A program made the position numbers and the translations under genes. Below the pieces are notes generated by a model. It saw only the letters and a list, made by a program, of their open reading frames with translations, had not been told where the DNA came from and searched no databases. A stretch of 25,564 nucleotides of DNA, taken from positions 1,146-26,709 of the forward strand of contig DQGR01000068.1 in assembly GCA_003524845.1 (NCBI GenBank), given 5' to 3'. This stretch comes from Patescibacteria group bacterium. GTDB taxonomy: Bacteria; Patescibacteriota; Microgenomatia; UBA10105. Shown here one piece after another: positions 1 through 8,275 of the stretch. The number at the start of each line of letters is the position of its first letter. The first letter of the stretch is position 1.

Positions 1-1110
1 ACCTTTTTAGATAGTTCGTGGTATTTCTTGCGGTATCCCAGTGTTAACAGTCATTCCGACCAATCCGCCGGCAGGCGGAGCGTGGAGGAATCTGATTCAA
101 CGACAGCAGGTGAAATGAGATCCCTCTACTTCGCTCGGGATGACAAGGCAGAATTACCTTGGAACACTGAAATCACAAAACGCTGGCTGCCAGTTCACTC
201 GTATATCGGTGGAGCTGAGCATACGGTTTTGCACTTACTCTATGCCCGGTTTGTCTGGATGGTATTACGTGACATGGGGTACATCCCGCTCGAAAATGAA
301 GGCCTTAGCGACGATTACAATGCCGATGAACCGTTTCAGAGATTTTACGCACATGGACTGATCATCAAAGACGGGGCCAAAATGAGTAAATCAAAAGGCA
401 ATGTAGTGGTACCGGATGCGTACATTAAATTATATGGCGCTGATACGCTCCGTACCTATCTTATGTTTTTAGGTCCGTTTGATCAGGGTGGAGATTTTAC
501 TGATACCGGTATTGCCGGGATGTATAGATGGCTATCTCGAGTCTGGCGATTGGTGAGTACAAATGCCAAATTAAGTCAGGAACAATTAACTGTGGCACAT
601 GATGATAGGCCAAAATTACTCCATAAAACGATCAAGGGAGTTACTGATGACATGAAGAAATTGCGTTACAATACCGCAATTGCCAAACTCATGGAATTGG
701 TGAACTGGTGGATGGATCATGCAACTGAGATGAATAGCCTAGCAGTTATTGATTTTTTGAAACTTCTGGCGCCGTTTGCGCCGCACATGGCTGAAGAATT
801 ATACCAACGCTTACGCGTTGCAAATCCCAATGACCAAATCCCAATGACCACAAAGAACTCTCTTCACTTGCAACCATGGCCAACGTATGACCTAACACAA
901 ATAGCAGAGGAGAGCATTACAATAGTTATTCAAGTCAATGGAAAACTACGTGATTCGCTTGTTCTGTCAATTCAAAATGCAAATGATCAGGAGTTGATTG
1001 AGCAAACAGCAAAACAGAGTGCTAAAGTTGCCAAATGGCTTGCTGGTAAGCAAATTAATAAAACTATTTTTGTTCCGGGAAAACTAATTAATTTCGTAGT
1101 CAAGGATTAG
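1..1110 (+). CDS. leuS: Leucyl-tRNA synthetase, C-terminal part (5' end outside window)
   Basis: Class I aminoacyl-tRNA synthetase that charges tRNA-Leu in the cytoplasm. The reading frame is open from base 1, so the gene begins upstream. The first residues read TFLDSSWYFLRYPS, the LeuRS catalytic-domain signature. This is followed by the IGGAEHTVLHLLYARF block and the KMSKS ATP-binding loop (AKMSKSKGNVV, nt 376-408), then the anticodon-binding helical domain and the C-terminal VNGKLRD and INKTIFVPGKLINFVV segments. The oddity is about 32 extra residues between LRYPS and DDKAELPWN (roughly nt 46-141). They coincide with an inverted-repeat element read through in frame, whereas LeuRS normally runs almost directly between these blocks. 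The frame stays open, so the enzyme is probably functional with a surface insertion. The family call is secure. The stop TAG is followed by a palindrome at 1139-1161 and then comEA. Confidence 0.96.
   Translation, partial: TFLDSSWYFLRYPSVNSHSDQSAGRRSVEESDSTTAGEMRSLYFARDDKAELPWNTEITKRWLPVHSYIGGAEHTVLHLLYARFVWMVLRDMGYIPLENEGLSDDYNADEPFQRFYAHGLIIKDGAKMSKSKGNVVVPDAYIKLYGADTLRTYLMFLGPFDQGGDFTDTGIAGMYRWLSRVWRLVSTNAKLSQEQLTVAHDDRPKLLHKTIKGVTDDMKKLRYNTAIAKLMELVNWWMDHATEMNSLAVIDFLKLLAPFAPHMAEELYQRLRVANPNDQIPMTTKNSLHLQPWPTYDLTQIAEESITIVIQVNGKLRDSLVLSIQNANDQELIEQTAKQSAKVAKWLAGKQINKTIFVPGKLINFVVKD
50..144. repeat. REP/MITE-like element inserted in frame in leuS
   Basis: A 95-bp stretch bounded by terminal inverted repeats GTCATTCCGA (50-59) and TCGGGATGAC (135-144), one mismatch. 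It contains an inner hairpin TCCGCC-GGCA-GGCGGA (64-79). The same layout (TGTCATT-C/G-CGA end, TCCGC..GCGGA core, similar length) recurs at 2679-2771, so this is a dispersed element rather than native leuS sequence. It reads through without a stop. Confidence 0.8.
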
Positions 1111-1138
1111 GGATATAAACATTACGACCTCACCCTAT

Positions 1139-1161
1139 CCCTCTCCTTATTAAGGAGAGGG
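1139..1161. repeat. Palindrome after leuS, possible terminator or dispersed repeat
   Basis: Perfect inverted repeat with 11-bp arms CCCTCTCCTTA and TAAGGAGAGGG around one base, preceded by ACCTCACCCTAT. It sits 29 bases after the leuS stop and 51 before comEA. There is no clear T-run after it (GAATTCATTTTC follows), so it may be a dispersed CCCTCTCC..GGAGAGGG-type repeat rather than a standard intrinsic terminator. A hairpin here could still separate leuS from the competence genes. Confidence 0.55.
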
Positions 1162-1211
1162 AATTCATTTTCTCCATTGACTTCTTACTAGCGCTTTTTA
1201 ACAATGGAGCT

Positions 1212-1835
1212 ATGGCCGAAGAAGAAGCTCCAGGTCAAGTAGCTATTTGGGAGCAGTACAAGCTTCCGTTTCTTATTCTCGCTTTTGGCTTGCTTATTCT
1301 AATCGTTGGGTTACGGATTTTCCTTTATTACCATTCTAAACCCCAGCTCAGTTTTTCTGCCTCTGAGTCAACAGCTTCGGCGCAGATGGCAACTTCTGTG
1401 ACCGTGGATATTTCCGGAGCAGTAGAAAAGCCCGGGTTATATACATTACCCAGCGATAGTCGAGTACAGGACGCTTTAGATAAAGCCGGGGGTTTATCCA
1501 GTCAAGCAGATCAAGAGTGGGTAGGTAGGCAACTAAATTTAGCCCAAAAACTTACAGACGGGTCAAAACTCTACATTCCCAAAAAGAATGAGATACGGTC
1601 GACGAAAGCAGAAACACCTCAAGTAGCAGGAACGGTAGTAACTGCCACAGGTACGAGTGTGAATATTAATACAGCTTCAGAAAAAGAGCTCGAGAGTCTG
1701 CCGGGGATTGGGGAAGTGACCGCAGCCAAAATTATTTCTAACCGGCCGTATCAGTCAGTTGACGAACTCTTAAGTAAAAAAATTCTCAATAAAACTACCT
1801 TTGAAAAAAATAAGGGAGTCCTGGTTACCTACTGA
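1212..1835 (+). CDS. comEA: ComEA-like DNA-binding competence protein (SLBB + helix-hairpin-helix)
   Basis: Membrane-anchored receptor that binds incoming double-stranded DNA on the outer face and hands it to the ComEC channel. The 207 residues show a charged N-terminus, one membrane segment (about 19-39), a Ser/Ala-rich linker, and an SLBB-type domain (about 63-123: VTVDISGAVEKPGLY, VQDALDKAGGL, LTDGSKLYIP). A second linker leads to a C-terminal helix-hairpin-helix (about 150-205: VNINTASEKELESLPGIGEVTAAKII). This is the standard ComEA domain order and size. The start is ATG 1212, with a possible GGAG two bases upstream, which is close spacing. The next gene, comEC, begins 5-11 bases after the stop, so the two are likely cotranscribed. 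The family call is strong; function in this organism is inferred from family and neighbours. Confidence 0.92.
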   Translation: MAEEEAPGQVAIWEQYKLPFLILAFGLLILIVGLRIFLYYHSKPQLSFSASESTASAQMATSVTVDISGAVEKPGLYTLPSDSRVQDALDKAGGLSSQADQEWVGRQLNLAQKLTDGSKLYIPKKNEIRSTKAETPQVAGTVVTATGTSVNINTASEKELESLPGIGEVTAAKIISNRPYQSVDELLSKKILNKTTFEKNKGVLVTY

Positions 1836-1840
1836 AACTT

Positions 1841-2647
1841 TTGTCCATGCTTTCAATTTTTATTGATCTGATAGGCAGGTTGTTGCCGGAACCTCAGGCC
1901 GGATTGCTTCTGGGAATACTGTTTGGGGTTCAGACCCAGTTACCTCGGGATTTATATGAAGCATTAATAACGACCGGAACGATTCATGTAGTAGTTTTAT
2001 CAGGCCAAAATATAGCTATTTTGACTGCATTCCTTTCCGAAGTGCTGTTAATTTTTGGAAGAAAAACTTCGATTCTGTTAACTCTACTGGCAATAGGGAT
2101 GTATGTCTGGTTTGTTGGTTTTGAGCCGCCGATTATCCGGGCTGCCATTATGGCCTCTTTGATATTATTTTCCGTATACTTTGGCAAACAATCATGGAGT
2201 CTGCTAACTCTATTTTTTACTGTTTCAATGATGCTATTTGTTAACCCACAATTTATCGAAGATCGTTCATTTCAACTCTCTGTGGCTGCCACATTAGGTA
2301 TTCTACTCTTTGGTCCCAAAGAAACAATGAAAAAGTCTGGTCTTAGGCACCAATTATTCCACTATTTCAAGTTTAATTTACAAACTACGCTCTCAGCTCA
2401 ACTCTTTACAACGCCACTGATTTTGTATCACTTTCACCGGATTTCACTAGTCGCTCCGGTTGCAAACGTTTTAATTGCCTGGACCATTAGTCCAATCATG
2501 ATTTTCGGCTTTCTCACCGTACTTGCAGGCTTAATCTGGGAACCGTTCGGGATTCTGGCAGGTTTTCTCGCCTATGCGCCGGTTTCTTTTCTTTTGCTAG
2601 TAGTACAACTTACCGCACAAATACCATTTGCAAGTTTCAACTGGTAA
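1841..2647 (+). CDS. comEC: ComEC-type DNA uptake channel, membrane part only
   Basis: Polytopic membrane protein of 268 residues (266 if the start is ATG 1847 rather than TTG 1841). It corresponds to the ComEC/Rec2 'competence' domain, the channel that carries single-stranded DNA across the cytoplasmic membrane. The key motif is TGTIHVVVLSGQNIAIL near the N-terminus (ComEC: TG..H.L..SG.N/H). It is followed by many hydrophobic helices, the conserved FEPPIIRAAIMASL (family P..RA..M) and a FQLSVAATLGIL block (family S..LSF.A..G). Neither the usual N-terminal soluble domain nor the C-terminal metallo-beta-lactamase is fused. The protein begins directly at the RLLPEPQAGLLLGILFG block, and the lactamase is the next gene. 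Such a split may be ancestral in this lineage or recent; the repeat element at 2679-2771 lies in the gap. Either start lies within 11 bases of the comEA stop. Confidence 0.9.
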   Translation: MSMLSIFIDLIGRLLPEPQAGLLLGILFGVQTQLPRDLYEALITTGTIHVVVLSGQNIAILTAFLSEVLLIFGRKTSILLTLLAIGMYVWFVGFEPPIIRAAIMASLILFSVYFGKQSWSLLTLFFTVSMMLFVNPQFIEDRSFQLSVAATLGILLFGPKETMKKSGLRHQLFHYFKFNLQTTLSAQLFTTPLILYHFHRISLVAPVANVLIAWTISPIMIFGFLTVLAGLIWEPFGILAGFLAYAPVSFLLLVVQLTAQIPFASFNW

Positions 2648-2678
2648 CATGAGTTATGGAATTAATTCTGGTTTAAAC

Positions 2679-2771
2679 TGTCATTGCGATCCGCTAGCTG
2701 GCGGAGGAGCAATCCCGTTACCACCGAGATTGCCGCGTCATCCCGCCACGCCGGGATTCCTCGCAATGACA
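2679..2771. repeat. REP/MITE-like element between comEC and the lactamase gene
   Basis: A 93-bp element with perfect 11-bp terminal inverted repeats: TGTCATTGCGA (2679-2689) and TCGCAATGACA (2761-2771). Inner GGAGCAATCCC and GGGATTCC segments and a TCCGC-TAGCTG-GCGGA hairpin match the plan of the leuS insertion at 50-144. No target duplication was evident at the edges. It fills most of the 154-base gap between the two genes. Confidence 0.8.
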
Positions 2772-2801
2772 AAATAGGGTTAGTCTAACTTGTAGTTTAA
2801 A

Positions 2802-3716
2802 ATGACAAGAAAAAGCTTCATTACTTACTGCCTGTTTGTGGTTTTTTGTCTGGTAGTATTAATAATTTTCCAGTTTCCGGATGGCAAACTGCATATTTAC
2901 TACTGTGATGTCGGGCAAGGGGATGGTATCTATATTCGATTACCAAATCAGGCAGATGTGTTAATTGACGGCGGACCGGACGGAAAAATACTTGCATGTT
3001 TGGGCAAATACATGCCATTTTATGATCGGACTATAGACCTCGTCTTACTCACTCATCCGCAAAAAGATCATTTGCAAGGGCTGATCGATGTACTAAAAAG
3101 ATATACTGTTTTACACTTTAGTAGTACTCCGATACGTCATTCTATTGAAGGATATCACGAACTTGCCGAAACAATCCATGCCAAAAAAATACCAGTCAGT
3201 TACCTCAAAGTTGGAGATGTGATTGATTTTAAGGACGCAACCTTCAGCGTTTTATGGCCGGAAATAAAATGGTTAGAAGAATTATTTCCGGTTTCTGAAT
3301 TAAGTGAGCAATATAGTATTAAAGACCGGTTAGAAGGGTTACGTACTGATGAAGATTTAAACTTTTTTTCCTTGTACCTTAATCTGAGGTATGGTAACTT
3401 TGATGCCTTATTTACCGGTGACGGAGACAGTCAAGTCCAGGAGTTATTCGAAAAATATAATGTAACAAAAAATTTACCGGAAAATGTAGACGTTTTAAAA
3501 GTTCCGCACCATGGATCAAAGACCGGAGTCACCCAAAACTTTCTCAATCAACTTACACCCCGGCTTTCAATCATTTCCGTAGGGAAAAATAGCTATGGCC
3601 ACCCGGCTGATATAGTTTTGACTCAACTGCAAAAATACGGAGAAGTGTTAACGACGCAAAAGCAAAGTACGATTCAAGTAGTTACTGATGGGAAACAAGT
3701 AGACGTTTTCTACTAA
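2802..3716 (+). CDS. ComEC/Rec2-type metallo-beta-lactamase-fold protein, membrane-anchored
   Basis: 304 residues with one N-terminal membrane segment (about 7-24) and a metallo-beta-lactamase hydrolase fold. It corresponds to the C-terminal domain of full-length ComEC, thought to be the nuclease that degrades the non-transported strand. Motifs in order: CDVGQGDGIYI (35-45), LIDGGPDG (54-61), the metal-binding THPQKDHLQG (84-93, HxxxDH), LFTGDGD (203-209), VPHHGSKTG (234-242) and SYGHPAD (264-270). These are the typical ComEC lactamase motifs, so metal ligands look intact. A moderately long insert with several acidic residues (about 155-185) precedes the LNLRYGNF strand. The start ATG 2802 lies 30 bases past the repeat element. 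A stand-alone lactamase right after comEC suggests the two chains act together. Nuclease activity is inferred from the family. Confidence 0.88.
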   Translation: MTRKSFITYCLFVVFCLVVLIIFQFPDGKLHIYYCDVGQGDGIYIRLPNQADVLIDGGPDGKILACLGKYMPFYDRTIDLVLLTHPQKDHLQGLIDVLKRYTVLHFSSTPIRHSIEGYHELAETIHAKKIPVSYLKVGDVIDFKDATFSVLWPEIKWLEELFPVSELSEQYSIKDRLEGLRTDEDLNFFSLYLNLRYGNFDALFTGDGDSQVQELFEKYNVTKNLPENVDVLKVPHHGSKTGVTQNFLNQLTPRLSIISVGKNSYGHPADIVLTQLQKYGEVLTTQKQSTIQVVTDGKQVDVFY

Positions 3717-3823
3717 ATCATGAAAAATGAAGCTATACGGTAAAAAAATCGTTAAACTCAAAAACTACTGTCTTAAAATTTTTTAACACCTAGTTTCGCC
3801 TCAAAATCAGGCATATCGTAAAG

Positions 3824-3933
3824 TTTATTAACGCAGATATATTCCCGAATTACTATATATAGATTACTTCAACAACTCTTTATTAACGCAAAGACCTATG
3901 ATGTCTATTTATATAGATTGCTCTATTTTCCTG
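3824..3933. repeat. Two imperfect ~55-bp tandem direct repeats
   Basis: TTTATTAACGCA occurs at 3824-3835 and 3879-3890 (55 apart), and TATATAGATT at 3856-3865 and 3910-3919 (54 apart), defining two degenerate head-to-tail units. Function is unknown. Confidence 0.6.
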
Positions 3934-3972
3934 AAACAATTCTGCAGATTGTTTTTATTAGTTTCAGGAAAA
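3926..3972. terminator. Inverted repeat between convergent genes, possible bidirectional terminator
   Basis: Perfect 12-bp arms TTTTCCTGAAAC (3926-3937) and GTTTCAGGAAAA (3961-3972) around 23 bases that include the palindrome TCTGCAGA. Its place between two convergent transcription units fits termination. Neither side has a strong T-run apart from the arm itself, so this is tentative. Confidence 0.4.
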
Positions 3973-4117
3973 GTTTAAGGAAAGTTGCGCTAAAAAAATT
4001 TAGGAAAATAATTAATTTATGCAACAATAGCAGTCAAAAGTTATGAGTGATACGGGAATTATTGATTGGTACTGCTGTCTAAATATGTGAATTAGCCTTG
4101 AAAGATTCAGCTGCAAC

Positions 4118-7100
4118 CTAAAACCTCACACTTTTACCTTCATTCATCGCCTTTTTAATCTGGTCGGCTGAAAGGACGTAGTTATAGACCCTCACATCGT
4201 CAATTAACCCGTTAAAGGGAAAGGTAGTTGGCCCGGCATCGTTGGAACCGACGTTGAAGTTGAGGCTATTGGCGAATGTTCCCGTAACGGTGAGAGTAGC
4301 GCTTCTATTGAGTTTGCCATCGATATATATTTTTAGCTGGGTGTTTGTGCGGTCGACGACGCCAGCAACATGGTGCCAGGCTCCATCAGTTATAGTAAAG
4401 TTCTGGCTTGCAAAATTCTGATTAGTAGAGTTATCAGAAATGTACACATACACGCTTCCATCGCTATGTTGAAAAATTGAATATCTGAATGTGGTTGCGG
4501 CAAAACCGCCTTTTTCCATAATAGTATGGTAAGTTCCGCTCGTGTCGCTGGTTTTGATCCAGGCTGACATAGTAAGATTTGTACTCGCATCAATATCAAG
4601 TGATCCGTCTGTCGGGTCTCCCATGGTGACATAATCATTTGCGCCGTCAAATCCGAGTGAACCATTGAATTTCCCCGTCGAGCCATCATCCCACATCTCA
4701 GTTGATATCCCGGAATTACAGTCTCCGGTGGCAGTATTACCTGAAGCCCCCGGAGTTATAGTGCCGTTATTCTCTCCAGAACCTGAATCATATGCATTTG
4801 CGCCGGTGCACTCGTCAAACTTCCACCAACCTACTGGTTCCCCACGATTAAATTCGTAAGCTACCTGGGCTGGAGTAAGGGCATAGTCAAAAAGTTTTAC
4901 CTCATCGACCACCCCTTCCAGATAATTTGCATCCTGAGTCCGGCCAATATCAAGATTGCTTGCGTTCTCTGCGCTGGAGTCGACCACAGCCACATGGTGC
5001 CATGTACCAGTTGTGATACTTGTCGTTTGAATACCATCTACGTAAATTGTGGGTAAAGTAAGGCCAGTTGCGGTCACTGTTCCTGCATTTGACCAAATAT
5101 AATCGGTGGTACTGGTTAAATTGACAAAATATTCTGTGGTTGTGGTTGGTTTGACCCAGAAAGTAACGGTATTTACTGTGGATGGACCGGTGCCAATATC
5201 TACAAAATCAGCAGCGCCATCCAGATTCAAAGCGCTCCCATACTTTCCAGGCATCCAACTTGATTCGGTGATACTGGTGAGTGTTCCATCTCTTCCGTTT
5301 CCTGATTTATCATACGTTGTAGAAGTGCCGGTATTTTCATCCAGAGGCCAGTACCCGACCGGAGCGCTTCCGGCTCCATCCACTACATCTGTTTTTTCAT
5401 TGGTGCCCACTCCGAAATTGGTGCTTGCCCCGGCATTGAAGTCTATCTTAACCTGCTCTGTGGTGAGCTTTGAGGCATATAGCTTTACCTCATCAATGTA
5501 GCCGGTAAAGGCGGTGTTATTTGCCTCTGTATCTGTGGCATCATATTCTCCAACTGTGAAGTCAGTAGCCACGTCTTCCAGGCCCAGGAAACTTGCATTG
5601 GCGGCATTGCCGTCGACAAATACTCCATCAACATACAGTTTAAGGTCGTCTGCTGCACCTGCTTGGCCGCCGTTGAACGTCCAGGCAACGTGGTACCAGG
5701 TGTTTACGCTTACTGTGTTATCGGCTCCAGTGGCAGAGATTACCTGGCTGGCAGAGGCATCCATTACATCAACTTGAAAGTTACCAGTTGCACCTCCACT
5801 GGCGTCGTTTTCAACGACAAGTCTGTAGGCATCAGCGCTTGCCGTGGTTCCATCCCACTTGGCAATGATTGCATCCTGATTATTTGCAGCCGGAATTGTT
5901 GTTATGTAGACCCAAGCGCTACCACTGAACTCTTCCGCTCCATTGAAGTTAATATCAGCATCATTGGCATCAATTATCAAAACCTCCTCATCTGCCGCGT
6001 TCCAAAGCAGGCAACCGTTTATTTTACAGTTAGTTTGAGTAGACCAGGTTAAGTTGCTATCAACTGTTCCATTTTCATTACCCACAGCATCATTTGCAAT
6101 AGTGCCATATTGTTCATCAAGATTCCAGTGAACGATTGGCCCGGCGTTTCCGCCAAAGGCGGATCCGCCTTTGGCGGACATGTCTTCAACTACTTGTTGT
6201 TGGGTTCTGGGATAGTCGTAAATCCTGACATCATCTATTTTGCCGTCAAAATAATTTTGAGTGGCAGTATCGATTGTTTCGGCAAGAGAAAAGGTCTGGC
6301 TGGTAGCTGTGTTTGATGAGCCTGGGATGGTGCCATTTTCAGTAGCAGTAATCTGAGTGCCATTTTTGTATATTTTTAATTTAATTGTTGCAGTACCATC
6401 ATAAACAAGAGTTATATGCTGCCAGGTATTTACTACAAGATCTAGGTCTGAGGTTTGCATATAATTAGCCCCGTCGTCCGAACCGCTTCCCACAAAAACA
6501 AATGCTTCATCAGAAGCTACATTTTGAGTTCGCATCGCAATTATATTTCCAGTTGAGGCGGAAGCATCGTTGACCCACTGGGTAACAATACCGTCTTTAG
6601 TGCCGAGAGTCTCCGGATTCATCCAGAAATTTATTGTAAAAGCCTGTGTACTGGTGAGGGCGGTGATACTGCCGGCATCTGTGTAGTCATCAACTCCATC
6701 AAAGTCGCAGGCCTTACCAAATTTCCCGCTAACTTTACAATCCATTCCAGAATTATTTGCTCCGTCAACTGTAGTCATATTACTACCTGTTCCCGAACGA
6801 TCAATCAGAGTTTGTGCGTCACCGGATACCGTATCGTCTAAATTCCAATAGTTAGCCGGTCCAGGTGCCCAACTATAGAGAGACTTAATTTCGGCAGGGG
6901 TAAGGACACGGTTATATATTCTGAAATCGTCAACTTCACCTGCCAAGTTATATGTTCCGTCTATCGAATGCCTGGCTCCGATTGTAATTGAACTCCAGGT
7001 ATCAGAGCTGACGGAAATATCATTGTCCGTAGTGGTAGTACTTGGTGTTTGGGCTACACCATTAATATATAAAGTTACGGAATTATCAGCGTTGCGGGTT

Positions 7101-8275
7101 AACACTATATGGTTCCATACGCCGTCGTCAATGGCTGCATACGTATAAGAATAATCTTTATCCAGTGTCCCGCTGTGGTCTACAAAAATCTTTAGAGTAT
7201 TAGCTCCGTCCGTGTAAATACCAATTCCATTCTGGTTAGAAGTTCTGGAATCAACTAAATACGCTTGTGTATCTGTTGTGTTGAGCCAGGCAGACACCGT
7301 CCATCTCTTTGTTGCTGATATTTTGCCGTACGCTGTATCAGCTGCATAATCGTCATTGTTTATCCCATCCAGGCTAAGTCCAAACCCAAATTTTGCACTG
7401 GCTGAAAAATCTGTAGTACTTGGCATAGAGAGATCTTCACCGCTGCCTGATTTATCACAAAAATCATTTACACTTCCTGTGCAGGTGTTTTCTGTGCGCT
7501 CATCCATGGGCCAGTAACTTACCAGACCGAGTGTAAGAAAATCGGTGTCTTGAGTACCCAGGACAGCTGCCCCTCCTGCAAATTCGGCTTTGATTTGGGC
7601 TGCAGTGAGAGCTGAATCAAAGAGTTTTATTTCATCCAGAAACTCATTACCAAAATTGGTTGATACGTTGCCTATCGTAATTGCCGAACCAGAAAAACCG
7701 GTGGTACTGGTAATTGCCACATGGTGCCAGCGATTCGCGGTGAGTGAAGTCGAACCCGCCATACCGTCTACATATATAGTGTCTGTACCAAAGCCATTTA
7801 CTGTTACTGTTCCAGAGACTGAAGTGAAGTAGTCAGTGGCATTTAAATCAAGTATCTCTTGTGTAGTTGAAGTGGACATTACTTTTACAAAAAAACTCAC
7901 ACTCTGTACTCCTGTAACCGTATTCGCCACTGTTACCGTATCGTTACTCCCATCAAAGTACAAACACTTCCCACTCACACACTTATCTTCTGTCTGAATA
8001 GTTGGTGCTGCAGTGGTGGCTCCAAATGCTCCATCATTGCCATTACCCGATGAATCACACGCATCATCAGTACCATTGGTACAAGTATTAGCTACTCCTT
8101 CGTCAAAATGCCAGACAGCAACTGGATTTACATTGCTGCCGCCAAGGGCGCCGAAGACGCCGTAGACCATGGCAAAGGCAAGCGGGGCAAGGATCACTAT
8201 AATTCCAGTGGCGATCCAAGTCCTAAGACGTATATGACGAATAAGACTAATAAAAAATGGTGTTTTTTTAGCCAT
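4118..8275 (-). CDS. Giant LamG-repeat surface protein A (six LamG-like domains)
   Basis: 1385 residues. A basic N-terminus (ISLIRHIRLRTW) leads into one membrane segment (about 20-40), so the rest is probably outside the cell. Six concanavalin/LamG_3-type jelly-roll domains follow, starting near residues 53 (AVWHFDEG), 252 (SYWPMDE), 473 (NYWNLDD), 713 (VHWNLDE), 973 (GYWPLDE) and 1148 (GWWKFDECTG). Each shows a W/YxxDE opening, DxSGNGxDG, a FDG-x-D strand, a WHHVA-type strand and a closing DEVKLF/DDVRIY strand. Linkers such as LYSWAPGP, NFGVGTNEK and NRGEPV recur in paralogue B in the same order. LamG folds often bind glycans or proteins, so adhesion is likely, but no ligand can be read from sequence. 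No LPXTG-type anchor is present. It is the last gene of the minus cluster; its ATG overlaps the stop of the preceding four-helix gene (TATGGCTAA), implying coupled translation. A perfect palindrome at 6149-6178 lies in the linker between domains 3 and 4. Confidence 0.9.
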   Translation of the reverse strand: MAKKTPFFISLIRHIRLRTWIATGIIVILAPLAFAMVYGVFGALGGSNVNPVAVWHFDEGVANTCTNGTDDACDSSGNGNDGAFGATTAAPTIQTEDKCVSGKCLYFDGSNDTVTVANTVTGVQSVSFFVKVMSTSTTQEILDLNATDYFTSVSGTVTVNGFGTDTIYVDGMAGSTSLTANRWHHVAITSTTGFSGSAITIGNVSTNFGNEFLDEIKLFDSALTAAQIKAEFAGGAAVLGTQDTDFLTLGLVSYWPMDERTENTCTGSVNDFCDKSGSGEDLSMPSTTDFSASAKFGFGLSLDGINNDDYAADTAYGKISATKRWTVSAWLNTTDTQAYLVDSRTSNQNGIGIYTDGANTLKIFVDHSGTLDKDYSYTYAAIDDGVWNHIVLTRNADNSVTLYINGVAQTPSTTTTDNDISVSSDTWSSITIGARHSIDGTYNLAGEVDDFRIYNRVLTPAEIKSLYSWAPGPANYWNLDDTVSGDAQTLIDRSGTGSNMTTVDGANNSGMDCKVSGKFGKACDFDGVDDYTDAGSITALTSTQAFTINFWMNPETLGTKDGIVTQWVNDASASTGNIIAMRTQNVASDEAFVFVGSGSDDGANYMQTSDLDLVVNTWQHITLVYDGTATIKLKIYKNGTQITATENGTIPGSSNTATSQTFSLAETIDTATQNYFDGKIDDVRIYDYPRTQQQVVEDMSAKGGSAFGGNAGPIVHWNLDEQYGTIANDAVGNENGTVDSNLTWSTQTNCKINGCLLWNAADEEVLIIDANDADINFNGAEEFSGSAWVYITTIPAANNQDAIIAKWDGTTASADAYRLVVENDASGGATGNFQVDVMDASASQVISATGADNTVSVNTWYHVAWTFNGGQAGAADDLKLYVDGVFVDGNAANASFLGLEDVATDFTVGEYDATDTEANNTAFTGYIDEVKLYASKLTTEQVKIDFNAGASTNFGVGTNEKTDVVDGAGSAPVGYWPLDENTGTSTTYDKSGNGRDGTLTSITESSWMPGKYGSALNLDGAADFVDIGTGPSTVNTVTFWVKPTTTTEYFVNLTSTTDYIWSNAGTVTATGLTLPTIYVDGIQTTSITTGTWHHVAVVDSSAENASNLDIGRTQDANYLEGVVDEVKLFDYALTPAQVAYEFNRGEPVGWWKFDECTGANAYDSGSGENNGTITPGASGNTATGDCNSGISTEMWDDGSTGKFNGSLGFDGANDYVTMGDPTDGSLDIDASTNLTMSAWIKTSDTSGTYHTIMEKGGFAATTFRYSIFQHSDGSVYVYISDNSTNQNFASQNFTITDGAWHHVAGVVDRTNTQLKIYIDGKLNRSATLTVTGTFANSLNFNVGSNDAGPTTFPFNGLIDDVRVYNYVLSADQIKKAMNEGKSVRF
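6149..6178. repeat. Perfect 30-bp palindrome in a LamG linker
   Basis: TCCGCCAAAGGCGGA is followed at once by its exact reverse complement. In the minus-strand reading frame it encodes SAKGGSAFGG between LamG domains 3 and 4 of protein A. Paralogue B has an unrelated Gly/Pro-rich linker here. The TCCGCC..GGCGGA half-site resembles the inner hairpin of the elements at 50-144 and 2679-2771. Confidence 0.85.
8221..8247 (-). repeat. 9-bp tandem repeat GTCNTATNN, 3 units, 5' end of LamG protein A
   Basis: On the minus strand: GTCTTATTC, GTCATATAC, GTCTTAGGA. It encodes the basic LIRHIRLR stretch just before the membrane segment and shares its first two units with the array at the start of LamG protein B. 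Confidence 0.75.

Larger units (their letters stand above)
3717..4117. other. AT-rich gap between convergent gene groups
   Basis: No supported gene. It separates the plus-strand competence genes from the end of the minus-strand surface-protein cluster. It contains two imperfect 55-bp direct repeats and a 12-bp-arm inverted repeat, described separately. A 6-bp inverted pair AGCAGT/ACTGCT (4030-4035, 4071-4076) is too weak to call a terminator. The 12-mer TACTATATATAG (3851-3862) reappears at 25121-25132 upstream of the last gene. Confidence 0.6.

Noticed and set aside
1984..2187. Minus-strand ORF inside comEC
   Set aside because: Antisense to conserved ComEC membrane helices; no independent support.
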